Assembly (NCBI GenBank): GCA_963747965.1
Contig: CAVVGZ010000007.1
Span: 496,001 to 560,000 of the forward strand
Source of the DNA: CAVVGZ01 sp963747965
GTDB lineage: Bacteria; Chloroflexota; Anaerolineae; Anaerolineales; Anaerolineaceae
Length of the DNA: 64,000 nucleotides
Direction of reading: 5' to 3'
The notes beneath the pieces were generated by a model. The model was not told where the DNA came from, ran no database searches, and saw only the letters and a list, made by a program, of their open reading frames with translations. How positions within the stretch are numbered: position 1 is the first letter of the stretch; every line of letters starts with the position of its first letter. Below, piece by piece: positions 26,695-37,330 of this stretch. The translations under genes were made by a program, and so were the position numbers.

Positions 26695-27681
26695 TTAACT
26701 GCTGTCAAATATCTCAGAATAGCTGCGATCCAACTCATCATCAGCAAGGTGGGCATACCGCTGTGTCACAGCAATATTTTTATGCCTGGCTAATTCCTGC
26801 GCAAGCTTGAGATTAGACGAAGACTGCAGAACTCTCGTGACAAAATAATGACGGAACGAGTGGGGGGTAATCCGGCCGACGTATTCTATACCCAGAAACT
26901 CTTCAACCCTTTGATTAATGATATTTCTACCTGTCGTGGTAGTAATTGGCTTAATTTTTGTGCCGGTTCCTCGATCATGGCGGGAAAAGATAGGCAGAGA
27001 TCGCAGCGGGCGCCCGGTATTGCCATCCATTTTAGATCGGGCAGACAAGTAATTGCGTATAGCTAGTATCGATCTATTTGAAAAACGAACTACAGCCTGC
27101 TGATTTCCTTTTCCAATAACAACTGCCTTGCCCTCATGAATATCCAGGTCTCCTCGCTGCAATTTACAAGCTTCATGTACACGCAGTCCCGTATCGGCGA
27201 GGGTAAAAATAAAGGCGACATCCCGCAAATTTCTTAATTTCACCTGATCATCCTCAACCGGTTTTTGGGATAATGATTCGAGAGATTCCAGTATTGTATC
27301 CAGTGCATCACGAGGGAATTGTGGCAGCCTTAATCCAGGCTTTCTAGCCCGCTGCCTAATCAGCAATCGAACCCGTACCAGGTTGATATCAGCCCAACTG
27401 CCAGCTGAAAGATATTCAAAATAGTTCGTTACCGCCTGCAGGTAGAGCTGTTCTGTTGCAGGAGAATAGCTATGTAAATTCTCAATAAAGGGTATGATTG
27501 TATCCTCTTTGAGGTTCCTAACAAATTCGTTTTCAGGATCGATCCCATTCTTTTTCAGGATATCCAGATATACAGCCATTCCATTATGATAAGTACTGGC
27601 CGTGTTTTTACTACGGCTCATGCTGACCGTTTTAATAAATTCATCTACTGAATCCAGAATTATTTTATCCAAGTGTTCCAC
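26695..27681 (-). CDS. Tyrosine recombinase (XerC/XerD-like integrase)
   Basis: Site-specific recombinase. The 328-residue protein has an N-terminal SAM-like core-binding domain (SRSKNTASTYHNGM) and a catalytic domain with the full set of residues: Arg in TGLRVHEACKL, Lys in VVIGKGNQ, HxxR in TPHSFRHYFVTR, His in ARHKNIAVTQ and the nucleophile Tyr in QRYAHL. Its length and lack of a C-terminal extension resemble XerC/XerD, but it is flanked by gaps of 300-400 bases and not by the usual Xer neighbours, so it could be a mobile-element or integron-type recombinase. No att repeats were seen. Confidence 0.9.
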   Translation of the reverse strand: MEHLDKIILDSVDEFIKTVSMSRSKNTASTYHNGMAVYLDILKKNGIDPENEFVRNLKEDTIIPFIENLHSYSPATEQLYLQAVTNYFEYLSAGSWADINLVRVRLLIRQRARKPGLRLPQFPRDALDTILESLESLSQKPVEDDQVKLRNLRDVAFIFTLADTGLRVHEACKLQRGDLDIHEGKAVVIGKGNQQAVVRFSNRSILAIRNYLSARSKMDGNTGRPLRSLPIFSRHDRGTGTKIKPITTTTGRNIINQRVEEFLGIEYVGRITPHSFRHYFVTRVLQSSSNLKLAQELARHKNIAVTQRYAHLADDELDRSYSEIFDSS

Positions 27682-27981
27682 CTTATATTCATAAGGAAAA
27701 ATATTTTATGGTTTATTGATTATTTGAATATTATCATCCATTGGTATATATTTTCACTTATTATATCATGTTTGCGATAATAGTACTTATCGAAAGCATT
27801 AAATATATTACTAAATACCGGCGGATATATTCCTCCCCTCGCCCGGTTTCATTTATAATAAATTGCCATTGAACCGGGATTCTGGTTTTGCTTTTCGAAA
27901 GGATAACTACTACCTTTTGAATATCCAAACCCTGATAAAATAAACCATCAACAAATTCGAACCTTCAACTTTCGTTATCCC
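27682..27981. other. Non-coding gap between recombinase and larA-like gene
   Basis: Three hundred AT-rich bases between divergent genes. A CCCGGTT...AACCGGG inverted repeat spans about 27840-27876 with a long loop containing TATAAT. It could hold the promoter of the downstream gene. No ORF is supported. Confidence 0.45.
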
Positions 27982-29239
27982 ATGAATAGCTACTGTTTGC
28001 CTTACAATCGGTCAAAACTATGTTTTGAACTACCAAAAAATATAATCCCCGATATTTACACGCCAAAAACAATCCCAGCGATCAGCAACCCAGCCCAATC
28101 CATTAAAGACCAATTAAAACAATTCCAAAATGTTGCTCCAGGTAAGTTCGGGAATATTCATAAGAACTCTGTTGCCATTGCAATCAATGACAATACTCGC
28201 CCGGTGCCTTACCACCACCTGCTCCCTCCCCTAATGGATTGGTTGTTTGAATTAGGAATTTCATCATCAGATATTACCTTTTATGTTGCATCCGGTACAC
28301 ACAAAGCCCTTTCTCGTGAAGAGATTAATCACCTCCTCCCTGACAATATCGCGAATAATTATGCTGTATTGTCCCATAATTGTGACATCAGGGAAGATCT
28401 GCTTTTCCTTGGTAAAACCCGCTTGGATACGCCGGTGTGGATTAATCGCAAATATTACAATTCTGACATTAAGATCGTTATCGGTAATATTGAACCCCAT
28501 CACTTCATGGGATTTTCTGGAGGCGTAAAAACAGCATCAATTGGTCTTGCCGGTCGCGACACGATTACCCAAAATCACAAAATGCTTCTGCTGCCTGAAG
28601 CAAAAGCAGGGAATTACGACACCAATCCAATGCGTATGGATATCGAAGAAATTGGGGAAATGATAGGTATCCAGCTGGCTATCAATGTCATTCTTAATGA
28701 GGAAAAACAAATTCTCGAAGTATTTGCAGGGACTCCAAAGAATGTGATGAAAATCGGTACAGAGAAAATCCGAAATCTGATGATGACAAAACTGCCTGCT
28801 CTTTACGATATTGTTATTGCATCAGCTGGAGGATATCCTAAAGATATTAATTTGTACCAGGCACAAAAAGCCATGACACATTCCTCATATTTTGTAAGGG
28901 ATGGCGGGGTAATTATCCTGGCAGCAGCTTGTTCTGAAGGCTTTGGGAACTTATTATTTGAGAGCTTTATTCGGTCAGTAACAAATAGAGAGATGATTTT
29001 TCAGAATTTTCTTACAGCGTCCATTTGAAATTGGTCCGCACAAAGCCTTACAAATTGCAAAAATTAAACAAAGGATGGAAATAATCCTGATTTCCGAAAT
29101 TAACCCGGATATCCCGACTTTTTTGCTAAATACATCCCCAACAATTGAACAAGCATTACACCAAACGGGTATCTATAAAAGGGTCGGGTTGAGAGTAGCA
29201 ATCCTGCCAAGTGCCACACATACTATCCCCGATATTTAA
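27982..29239 (+). CDS. LarA-like nickel-pincer racemase (DUF2088), one frameshift
   Basis: LarA family enzymes racemise or epimerise 2-hydroxyacids with a nickel-pincer nucleotide cofactor. Visible motifs: INDNTRPVP (the DDxTRP-type motif), ASGTHKALSREE, LSHNCD, and the cofactor-binding block GNIEPHHFMGFSGGVKTA (His and Lys ligand region). The frame breaks at 29007-29010 (an extra T). Removing it continues FLQRPFEIGPHKALQIAKI to a stop at 29239, giving 418 residues, the family length. larB, larC and larE, needed for the cofactor, are not in the window. Many LarA paralogues act on substrates other than lactate, so no symbol is given. Confidence 0.88.
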
Positions 29240-29308
29240 TTATCATGCAAAATGAATTTATAATAAAATGAGATAAGGAATAAAATTAGAATCATAATAG
29301 GAGATATT

Positions 29309-29666
29309 ATGACTGAAGGAACAAAATCTGTTGGAAAAACTACGATTGCCCCGGAAGTTTTATTGACTATTATTAGATTAACCAGCACTGGATGTGGATG
29401 GGGTAGATCGGTTTGCACCTGTACCTGGAAAAGTGGATGCTTTTCTTAAGCGAGGTGTTGAAGAAGGTATCCATATCAATGTTGAAAATGGAATTGTATA
29501 TGCCGACCTCCATATAATCATAAAGGAGGGTTTTCATGTGAGAGAAGTTAGCCGTGAGGTGCAAAGCCATGTGGCAAGGGCAATTTTAGAAATGGTCGGC
29601 ATGGAACCCGGAAAAATTAATATCCACGTTGAGGATATTAATTATAAAGTCCATCCGGAAAATTAA
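29309..29666 (+). CDS. Asp23/Gls24 family envelope stress-response protein, one frameshift
   Basis: Small protein of the alkaline-shock (Asp23/DUF322) family. Starting at ATG 29309 behind an AGGAG site, the frame MTEGTKSVGKTTIAPEVLLTII breaks near 29375. Removing one A joins it to ALDVDGVDRFAP and gives 118 residues. The second half VYADLHIIIKEGFHVREVSREVQ and MVGMEPGKINIHVEDI (each within one helix-strand unit) is typical. It lies 5 nt upstream of nusB, the conserved Asp23-NusB arrangement of Gram-positive-type and Chloroflexota genomes. Confidence 0.88.
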
Positions 29667-29671
29667 TACTT

Positions 29672-30145
29672 ATGAAATCTCGGACAAAAGCTCGGGGTAT
29701 AGCATTACAGGTCCTATACGAGGTAGATTTGACAAATCATGTCCCGTTGCTTGTTTTAGAGCGCAGGTTGGAAGAAGACCATTTTACCGATGAGGGATTG
29801 GCTGATTTTGCCAGAAGTATCGTTTTGGGAGTAGCCCCAATATTTGAGATACTGGATAACTTCATTGCGCAACATGCCCCGGAATGGCCGTTGGACCAGG
29901 TGGCAATAATTGATCGAAATATCATTCGGATTTCCTTGTGGGAATTTGCCGTAGCTGAATGCTCCCCAATCAAAGTAGCCATAAATGAGGCTATTGAGCT
30001 TGCAAAAATTTACGGGTCAGATAGTACCCCCCGGTTTGTTAATGGCGTTTTGGGTAGTTTAGCCAGCCGGCAAAACGAGATAAAGCAATCAATTAATAAT
30101 TTGAAGTCAGCAAGCAAGGATTTTATTGAAACAACCTTCGTCTAG
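29672..30145 (+). CDS. nusB: Transcription antitermination factor NusB
   Basis: RNA-binding factor for rRNA transcription antitermination, acting with NusE/S10 on boxA. The 157-residue all-helical protein begins RTKARGIALQVLYEVDL and has the conserved C-terminal block SPIKVAINEAIELAKIYGS and PRFVNGVLGSL. Typical length; intact. Co-transcribed with the upstream Asp23 gene and shortly before the lipoprotein gene. Confidence 0.96.
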   Translation: MKSRTKARGIALQVLYEVDLTNHVPLLVLERRLEEDHFTDEGLADFARSIVLGVAPIFEILDNFIAQHAPEWPLDQVAIIDRNIIRISLWEFAVAECSPIKVAINEAIELAKIYGSDSTPRFVNGVLGSLASRQNEIKQSINNLKSASKDFIETTFV

Positions 30146-30194
30146 GTAATTTCCATTTCTTATCCTAATCAGTAATGCATAAGGAAACCTACTC

Positions 30195-32689
30195 ATGTTC
30201 GGTAATAGCAGGTTTTTTATTAATGCGGGGATATTCCTATTATTAATTATTCCAGTAATTTTATTCCTCTCAGGATGCGAGCAAACATATTCAAATCCAC
30301 AATCCAAATATTCCCCCACAGATTTATCATCCAATTCCTCCAACCCGATAAACCAGGCAAAAATAACATTCCTGGTTGAAATTCCCGCTAATGGGTTAAA
30401 TAAAAATATCCCTGTTTTACTGGAAGTCCTTGATTATGTGACTGGATCGTCGGTTAATTCACAATTTTATACCCTTGAAAGAGTTGACGATACGCATCAA
30501 AAAATTAGTATAAACGAAACAATTGGCAGCATTATAAAATACCGTTATGTCCAAGGAACAAATCCCTCATCAATAGAATATACATTATCCGGTAAACAAG
30601 TTCAATTTCGAGCCTTCCCAGTTACTGGTTCTAACTTTATTAACGACCGTGTTGCTGCATGGGAACCCATCCCCTCCACGGAACCTGCAGGAAGAATCCA
30701 GGGGGTAATTAAAAATACGAAAAACCAACCATTGGTCAATATAATGGTATGTGCCGCTGGATATACAACTCTTACAGCCTCAGATGGTTCCTATGTGATA
30801 GAAAATATAGTCCCGGGAAAACATCTCCTTTCTGCCTTCAGCCTCGATGGATCAAATATCCCCTTCCACCAGGAAGCAGTAATAGCCAGTAATTTATCCA
30901 CACCGGCAAATATTTTTCTGGCAGAAGCAAAGCAGGTAAACGTCACATTCCATGTAAAACCTCCGCCTGAGAACATCCAGAATACACCTATACGCATAAT
31001 TGGCGATCTTTTTCAACTGGGCAATGTTTTTACCGAACTCAAAGGAGGTGCCAATATTATTCCTTCCCGGGCTCCGTTATTGTCGAGTAAATCAGATGGC
31101 ACCTACCAAATAACTCTCGCATTGCCTGCCGGTTATAATCTTCGTTACAAATATACGATTGGTGATGGTTTTTGGAATGCAGAGCATTCTTCTGGTGGAA
31201 AATTTCAATGTGAGGGACCTATTGGTTCCCCAAAGCGATTTACATGTTTATGACACGATTGATACATGGAATTCTGGCACACCTGCACCAGTAACATTCC
31301 ATGTATCCGTTCCTCCAATAACAGATATAAATGATACAGTATCTATTCAATTCAATCCATCGGAATGGACAGAACCTGTTTCCATGTGGCCGCTTGGAAA
31401 CAACGAGTGGGTTTATATTCTTTACAGTCCTTTGGATATCCTCGGCGAAATTGGTTACCGGTACTGCCGAAATGACCAATGTGGAATCGCCGATGATCTG
31501 GTTACTGTCGGTGCAGATACCAGGAAAAATACTTTTAATTCTAGTAGTTCTCCCGATGCATTCAATGATACCGTTGAAGACTGGGCCTGGTGGACACCAG
31601 CCCTGGAACCCACCTCTGTCCTTGCTTCTGAAATTCTTCCACGTGGCAAATCATTTGTGACAGGAGTGGAATTTATTCCTGGCTATCATCCTTCCTGGCA
31701 ATCCCAACTCGGTCGGTCCTTTAAGGATCTCCAGGAAATTGGGTCTGGATGGGTATTTATTGCCCCTACCTGGAGCTATACAGCTAATAACCCCCCAATC
31801 CTGGAACAGATCCCCGGAAACGATGCAATGTATTATGACCTGAGCCAATCTATAGAATGGGCATCTCAGAGCGCATTAAAAACAGCAATTTTTCCATTTA
31901 CATTCAATAATTCCAAGGAGAGTGCAGATTGGTGGTCAAAAGCAAAACTCGATGAGGATTGGTGGCAAAACTGGTTCACCCAGTACAGGACTTTTATCCT
32001 TCATCATGCGGATCTAGCATCACGTACAAATGCGGGAGCGCTTATCCTGGGTGAACCCGGAATATTCCCCGCCCTTCCTAAAGGTGTACTAGCCGATGGG
32101 TCGTCCTCAAAAGTACCGGGAAATGCAAATGAGTATTGGCGAAGCCTGATTGATCAGGTGAGGAAGATTTACAATGGACCCCTGATCTGGGCATTGAATT
32201 ATCCAACATGGAATTGAACAAAAACCAGAATTTTTACCCGAATTTGACCAAATCTATATAACATTTACTGCACCAGTTAACGGGCAAGGTAATCGAACAC
32301 CTGCAGAATATGCTGAATCCTTTGGCAAAATTTTGGACGAAGATATTCTTCCATTCAAACAAGAAATAGGAAAGCCAATCATAATCGGACTTGAATACCC
32401 GTCAACTGATGACGCTGCCGAAGGTTGTATACCAACCCTTGGTTATTGTCAAAAATACGAGGATTATTCCCTATACCTTAATCCATACACGGACGCAAAG
32501 GTAGATCTTGTAGAACAAATGGAAATTTATAATGGCGCCCTGCTTGCAATTAACAATCGGGACTGGATTGACGGTGTTGTTTCAAGAGGCTATTATCCAC
32601 CAGCTGCATTGCATGACCCTTCAACATCAATCCATGGAAAACCAGCAGCTGACGTTTTGTGGTATATATACCCACGCTGGAGGCAATAA
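30195..32689 (+). CDS. Large surface lipoprotein with carbohydrate-binding-like domains and a glycosidase-like barrel, two frameshifts
   Basis: Begins with a hydrophobic signal and lipobox (FLLLIIPVILFLSGCEQ), so it is anchored at the outer face of the membrane. Next come a low-complexity linker, a carboxypeptidase-regulatory-like beta sandwich (GRIQGVIKNTKNQPLVN, DGSYVIENIVPGKHLL), then two starch-binding-like (CBM20-type) repeats (VTFHVKPPP...IRIIGDLFQLGN, and VTFHVSVPP...). A C-terminal part resembles a TIM-barrel glycosidase (LQEIGSGWVFIAPTWSY, LILGEPGIFPALP). Single-base insertions near 31200 and 32213 break the frame; repaired, it is about 830 residues ending ADVLWYIYPRWRQ. Catalytic residues are not assigned and the sugar specificity is unknown. 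Confidence 0.7.
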
Positions 32690-32702
32690 TCTCCTTTCTG
32701 CA

Positions 32703-33452
32703 TCAATATCCCAGGGCCAATACCATTCCCAGGATTATGAAAGGCCCATATGGAATTGTCTTAAATGGCCGGTAATTCCCCCGGAGAAGCATAAGCAGAA
32801 TATAAACTGCGCTGTATATTCCTGCGCTAACTACAGCCCCAAACAATCCTATTAAAACAGCAGGCCACCCCAAAATCAATCCGGTAATTGCAGCCAGATA
32901 AATATCTCCAAAGCCAATCGGATCATCAATTTCGGTGATTTTTAATTTATTATCGAATAAACCGATCAATTTCTTTCCCGAGTAATAAATAAATATAAAA
33001 ATCAGGAATGCTGCGATTCCCCCCAATATAGATTTTGCGAGTCCAATCGAGTTAAATCCAAAAAGCAGGCCTAAAAATATGCCACAAAGAATTAATGGGG
33101 TCAAAATTAACCTGTGTTCAATATCTATTACCAGAATAAGGATAAAATAGGTTATGAGGGCGGACTCAATCCAAAATTCAAACCATGAATAATTTGCAAT
33201 CGGTGAAAACAGGAATAAAATTGGTGTAAGATACATGACCAGCCGGAAACGGATGCTTTTCGGTTGCTGGCATTCCATGCATTTTTTACCTAACAGATAA
33301 GGACCCAGAGCTTGCCTTTTTTCACAATTAACACAAACAGGGGACCAAATGGTTTTATGCAAAGGCAGACAGTCAGCCAGGTGATTTACCAGGAATCCTG
33401 AGATAAAACCAAGTAATAGTTGGGACATTGTTGAAAAGAGTTGAGTTACCAT
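32703..33452 (-). CDS. Prepilin peptidase (A24 aspartic leader peptidase)
   Basis: Membrane protease that cleaves and usually N-methylates type IV prepilin-like leaders. The 249-residue polytopic protein has the N-terminal zinc-ribbon CVNC...CMEC, the first catalytic Asp in LVIDIEHRL and the second in the GFGDIYLA (GxGD) motif. Around seven to eight hydrophobic segments are visible. The CxxC pairs indicate a bifunctional PilD-like enzyme. No pilin genes are adjacent. Convergent with the lipoprotein gene. Confidence 0.9.
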   Translation of the reverse strand: MVTQLFSTMSQLLLGFISGFLVNHLADCLPLHKTIWSPVCVNCEKRQALGPYLLGKKCMECQQPKSIRFRLVMYLTPILFLFSPIANYSWFEFWIESALITYFILILVIDIEHRLILTPLILCGIFLGLLFGFNSIGLAKSILGGIAAFLIFIFIYYSGKKLIGLFDNKLKITEIDDPIGFGDIYLAAITGLILGWPAVLIGLFGAVVSAGIYSAVYILLMLLRGNYRPFKTIPYGPFIILGMVLALGY

Positions 33453-33515
33453 CTGTAAAGAACCTGATTATTACCGTTATGGTTTTTTGGCCTTGATGAA
33501 TTTGAGACCGCAGCA

Positions 33516-34769
33516 ATGACAAATGGGTATTTCCCGGCAAAATCCAATCGTAATTATCTTATCTTTTGGTGTGATCAATTCCCCTCCCTGATTGGCAGTT
33601 TTATGCAAGCCACGGTACAGCCTTGTCTGGCTTACCGGAAAAAAGATCAATCCATTTATCTTGGGTATGTCGGTTTTTCAGCAACAATACCCGGTCTTCT
33701 CTCTGCAATCCCTGGTAGAGTTATTGTTTCATGGACAAATAAGAAGAGAATGCTCATTTTTCTCCAAATTGTGATGCTCTATCAAACTCTAACTTTATCC
33801 CATTTGACATTAACCAACCAGATAACGATCACGCATATTTTTTTCCTGGAATGCCTTTTAGGACTCGCAAATTCACTTGGAATTACCACACGCCAATCAT
33901 TTTATTTCAATTCCGTCGGAATAGATTTTCTTCCCAATGCAATTGCTTTAAATTCTACAGCGTTTAATGGATCAAGAGTAATAGGACCTTCACTGGCTGT
34001 ACCATTTGTTTTAATTATCAACAATAGAGAGATGTATGCATTTCTGACAAATGCCATCAGTAATATTTTTGTTCTTATTAGCATATTCTTGATAAAACCC
34101 GTGGCAAATATATTCGGGTCCAGCCTGCGTGGTATTAGGCTTCCTGACCTTCCTGCCGGTGCCTAAAACATATTCTTCAAACGCCGGTTATGCTTTCCCT
34201 TATACACATGACAGCCTTCTCTGGTTATTTCAGTCCTCGAGTTATACAATTTATTCCGGTTGTTGCCCGGGAACCACTTAGAGATTTTAGTGATATACCT
34301 GATATTGGAGCCGTCAGGAATAATACTCTCATCGCATTTATGAGAGTTGGAGCCCTATTAACCGGAATCCTTCTTCCGGTAAATAGATCCAATAATTGAA
34401 ACGGATCAATATTAATTATTGTTCAAATATGTTATTGAATGGCATTACTCAGTTTGGAATTTTCAAAAAATATGGAGCAGCGTGTCCTGATTGATGATCA
34501 TTCATGGAAGTGGTTTTGTAAAGCAGCCTACAATCACCAATAGCATGATTCAGGTATCTGCCCCAGATTCAACAAGGGGAAGAGTTCTCAATGTATATAT
34601 AAGGGTAAATCAATCCACAACACCATTCGGCGCCCTTTTCATTGGATGGTTGGTTCAACAATTAGGACCATCTGTAACATTAAAGGTATCGGGATTATTT
34701 TGTTTAATTGGTTTTATGACTCTTCGTCTGGTTGTTTTATCTATTCGATCATTTAATATGGGGAAATAA
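33516..34769 (+). pseudogene. Decayed MFS transporter (enterobactin-exporter/DHA-like)
   Basis: Remnant of a major facilitator with about normal total length (about 415 codons). The first 217 codons are intact: NRNYLIFWCDQFPSLIGSFMQ, LGYVGFSATIPGLLSAIPG, QSFYFNSVGIDFLPNAIALNS split around loops. It then shifts at about 34162, after LPAG, into LKHILQTPVMLSLIHMTAF. It becomes unreadable around 34390-34490 and resumes at MIQVSAPDSTRGRVLNVYIRV to the stop at 34769. At least three disruptions, including a stretch without recognisable sequence, suggest true decay more than in the singly shifted genes. The stop lies 8 nt before mrfA. Confidence 0.75.
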
Positions 34770-34777
34770 GGTTATTC

Positions 34778-37321
34778 ATGGCCTCAAAACTTGCTGATTT
34801 ATTGAATATCTGGAAAAATAATCCAGGGTTTTTAGGTAATATTGCTGTCTGGAACAGTGAACCTGCACATGAAGCAAAGTATTCAGGATTCCCCACATAT
34901 ATCCATCCAGATTTGATAAATGCCTTAAGGAATATGGGTATTGAGAATTTGTACACCCACCAGCTTGAGTCCTTAAAAGTTATTAGCAGGGGTGGAAATC
35001 TTGTCATAGTCACCGGCACTGCCAGTGGGAAATCATTGTGCTATAACCTTCCTGTTCTCCAACAAATGATAATGGATGGGGACAGCACTGCACTATACGT
35101 ATTTCCGACGAAGGCACTATCAGAAGATCAAGAAAAGAAACTATCCTTATTGACAAATATAGCAGAACCACTAGATTCTCCCTTACGTAACATTCCTGTG
35201 GCAGTATTTGATGGAGATACCGCATCAGCAAACCGGAATACTATACGGAAACATGTACGCTTATTAATCACTAATCCTGATATGCTTCACCTGGCAGTTC
35301 TTCCCCATCACCCATTATGGGTACGTTTTTTCCAAAATTTGCGTTTTGTTATCATTGATGAAATCCACTACTACCGTGGATTATTTGGATCCCATTTAGC
35401 GAATGTAATCAGAAGATTAAAACGTATTGCCAATTATTACGGTTCATTCCCGCAATTTATCCTCACATCTGCTACCATAGAAAATCCTCGGCAGCACGCC
35501 GAAAACCTTATTGAAGCAGATGTTGAAGTAATTGATAACGATGGGTCCCCCAGAGGCTCACGCCAGACCATTTTTTATAACCCTCCCATAATTAACCGTG
35601 CTTTAGGAATTCGTCAGAGTGCAATCTCGGAAATCATTCCAATCACCAAAGATCTGCATAATTACAAAATTCAGACCTTATTGTTTTCCCGCACTCGCAG
35701 ATCGGTTGAATTAATAATCCGGAAGTTGCATGCCCAGGGAGACCTGGAGAAAAATAAAATTCATGGTTACCGCAGCGGCTACCTTGCAAAGGATCGTAGA
35801 AGGATTGAATCGGATTTCCGGGATGGCAAAGTTATAACGCTTGTCAGCACAAATGCATTAGAGCTTGGGATGGATATTGGAGGAATCGAAGCGGTTATAC
35901 TGGTTGGTTATCCCGGAACAATTGCTTCGGCAAGGCAGCAGGCAGGCCGGGCAGGCAGAAAACATGAGTTATCTCTTGTCATTTTAGTAGCTTCAATGTC
36001 CCCAATCGACCAATTCCTGATGCGTAATCCGCAGTACTTTTTTGAAAAAAACGCTGAGCGGGCGATGATTAATCCTAATAATTTCCTTTTACTGCTGCAC
36101 CATATTCGCTGCTCTGCCTTTGAAATTCCATTTGACTCTCAAGCCTCATTCGGCTCTTTGGATCAAGAATTATTATTAAATTTTCTTACACATTTAGAAA
36201 TGACCGGGGAAATTTATCATTCGGGAAATACCCACCGCTGGATAGGAGAAAATTATCCAGCAAGCATGGTCTCCCTGAGAAATATTGACTCTAATATATT
36301 CCGACTCCTCTTAAATGAACGGGGTAGTTTAAGATCGATTGGAAGCATTGATGGTGCAAGCGCTAAATGGATGGTCCACCCAGACGCAATTTATATACAT
36401 GATGGAATTACATATCTTGTTGAAGAACTAAATTTTGATACCCTTGAGGTCAAATTAAGATTGGTTGAAACCGATTATTATACTGACCCACAAAACGAGA
36501 CCAATATAACACTCATCCAAACCTTGCAGGAATATTCCTGCGATGCACTAAATATTAACTACGGAGAGGTAGAAATAATTTCGAAAGTAAGTGGTTTTCA
36601 AAAAATTAATTGGCAAACAAATCAGATATTGCAGACCATTCCATTGGATATGCCTGAATCAAAAATCATAACTACCGCATTCTGGTTTTCAATCAACAAT
36701 ATTGTTATTGAAAAATTGAAGAATCAAAAATTGTGGACTTCATCACCTATTGAATATGGACCAAATTGGAATCATCAAAGATTAGCGGCACTTAAAAGGG
36801 ATTTTTATAGCTGTCAGAACTGTGGCAAATCTGATCAAAACCAACCTTTACATGTGCACCACAAAATACCATTCAGGCAATTTGAAGATTACAATATGGC
36901 AAATGACCTTCAAAACTTGATCACCCTCTGCCAGGAGTGTCATAAAAGAGCTGAATCTGTACTGAGAATCAGGAGCGGGATGGCTGGATTAAGATACGCA
37001 TTACACAACATGGCAGCATTTATGCTGATGTGTGACCAGAGTGATATTGGATCTGTGGCTGAACTTAAGTCTATAGACGGTGAAAACAGTCCCATGATAT
37101 TAATATACGATCAGATACCAGGAGGAATCGGTTTGAGCCAAACTCTATTTGAAATATACCCGGAGCTTTTTAAGAACACCCACCTCCTTATTGACCAATG
37201 CAGTTGCGAGGAAGGTTGCCCATCCTGTGTTGGGTCGGCTGGAGAATTTGGAATTGGTGGAAAAATTGAGACGCTAACATTGATACGTGAATTATTGAAC
37301 AGTATAGACAGGAATAGCTAA
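34778..37321 (+). CDS. mrfA: MrfA/YprA-type DEAD/DEAH helicase with inserted HNH domain
   Basis: SF2 helicase of the Hrq1/YprA group with a C-terminal metal-binding (DUF1998/MZB) domain. The 847 residues show Walker A VTGTASGKS, YVFPTKAL, motif II IIDEIHYYRG, LTSATIENP, LVSTNALELGMDIGG and QQAGRAGR. The MZB cysteines are CSCEEGCPSCVG near the end. Between the helicase core and the MZB core, residues about 674-725 form an HNH-type zinc finger (CQNCG, HVHHKIP, NDLQNLITLCQECH), which Bacillus MrfA lacks. In Bacillus subtilis MrfA works with MrfB in repair of mitomycin lesions. The mrfB homologue follows after 9 nt, so an operon and DNA-repair role are likely. Confidence 0.9.
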   Translation: MASKLADLLNIWKNNPGFLGNIAVWNSEPAHEAKYSGFPTYIHPDLINALRNMGIENLYTHQLESLKVISRGGNLVIVTGTASGKSLCYNLPVLQQMIMDGDSTALYVFPTKALSEDQEKKLSLLTNIAEPLDSPLRNIPVAVFDGDTASANRNTIRKHVRLLITNPDMLHLAVLPHHPLWVRFFQNLRFVIIDEIHYYRGLFGSHLANVIRRLKRIANYYGSFPQFILTSATIENPRQHAENLIEADVEVIDNDGSPRGSRQTIFYNPPIINRALGIRQSAISEIIPITKDLHNYKIQTLLFSRTRRSVELIIRKLHAQGDLEKNKIHGYRSGYLAKDRRRIESDFRDGKVITLVSTNALELGMDIGGIEAVILVGYPGTIASARQQAGRAGRKHELSLVILVASMSPIDQFLMRNPQYFFEKNAERAMINPNNFLLLLHHIRCSAFEIPFDSQASFGSLDQELLLNFLTHLEMTGEIYHSGNTHRWIGENYPASMVSLRNIDSNIFRLLLNERGSLRSIGSIDGASAKWMVHPDAIYIHDGITYLVEELNFDTLEVKLRLVETDYYTDPQNETNITLIQTLQEYSCDALNINYGEVEIISKVSGFQKINWQTNQILQTIPLDMPESKIITTAFWFSINNIVIEKLKNQKLWTSSPIEYGPNWNHQRLAALKRDFYSCQNCGKSDQNQPLHVHHKIPFRQFEDYNMANDLQNLITLCQECHKRAESVLRIRSGMAGLRYALHNMAAFMLMCDQSDIGSVAELKSIDGENSPMILIYDQIPGGIGLSQTLFEIYPELFKNTHLLIDQCSCEEGCPSCVGSAGEFGIGGKIETLTLIRELLNSIDRNS

Positions 37322-37330
37322 TATTTTCAA

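Noticed and set aside
27840..27876. Inverted repeat CCCGGTT...AACCGGG as a terminator or att site
   Set aside because: The loop is long, no T tract follows and there is no second copy next to the recombinase.
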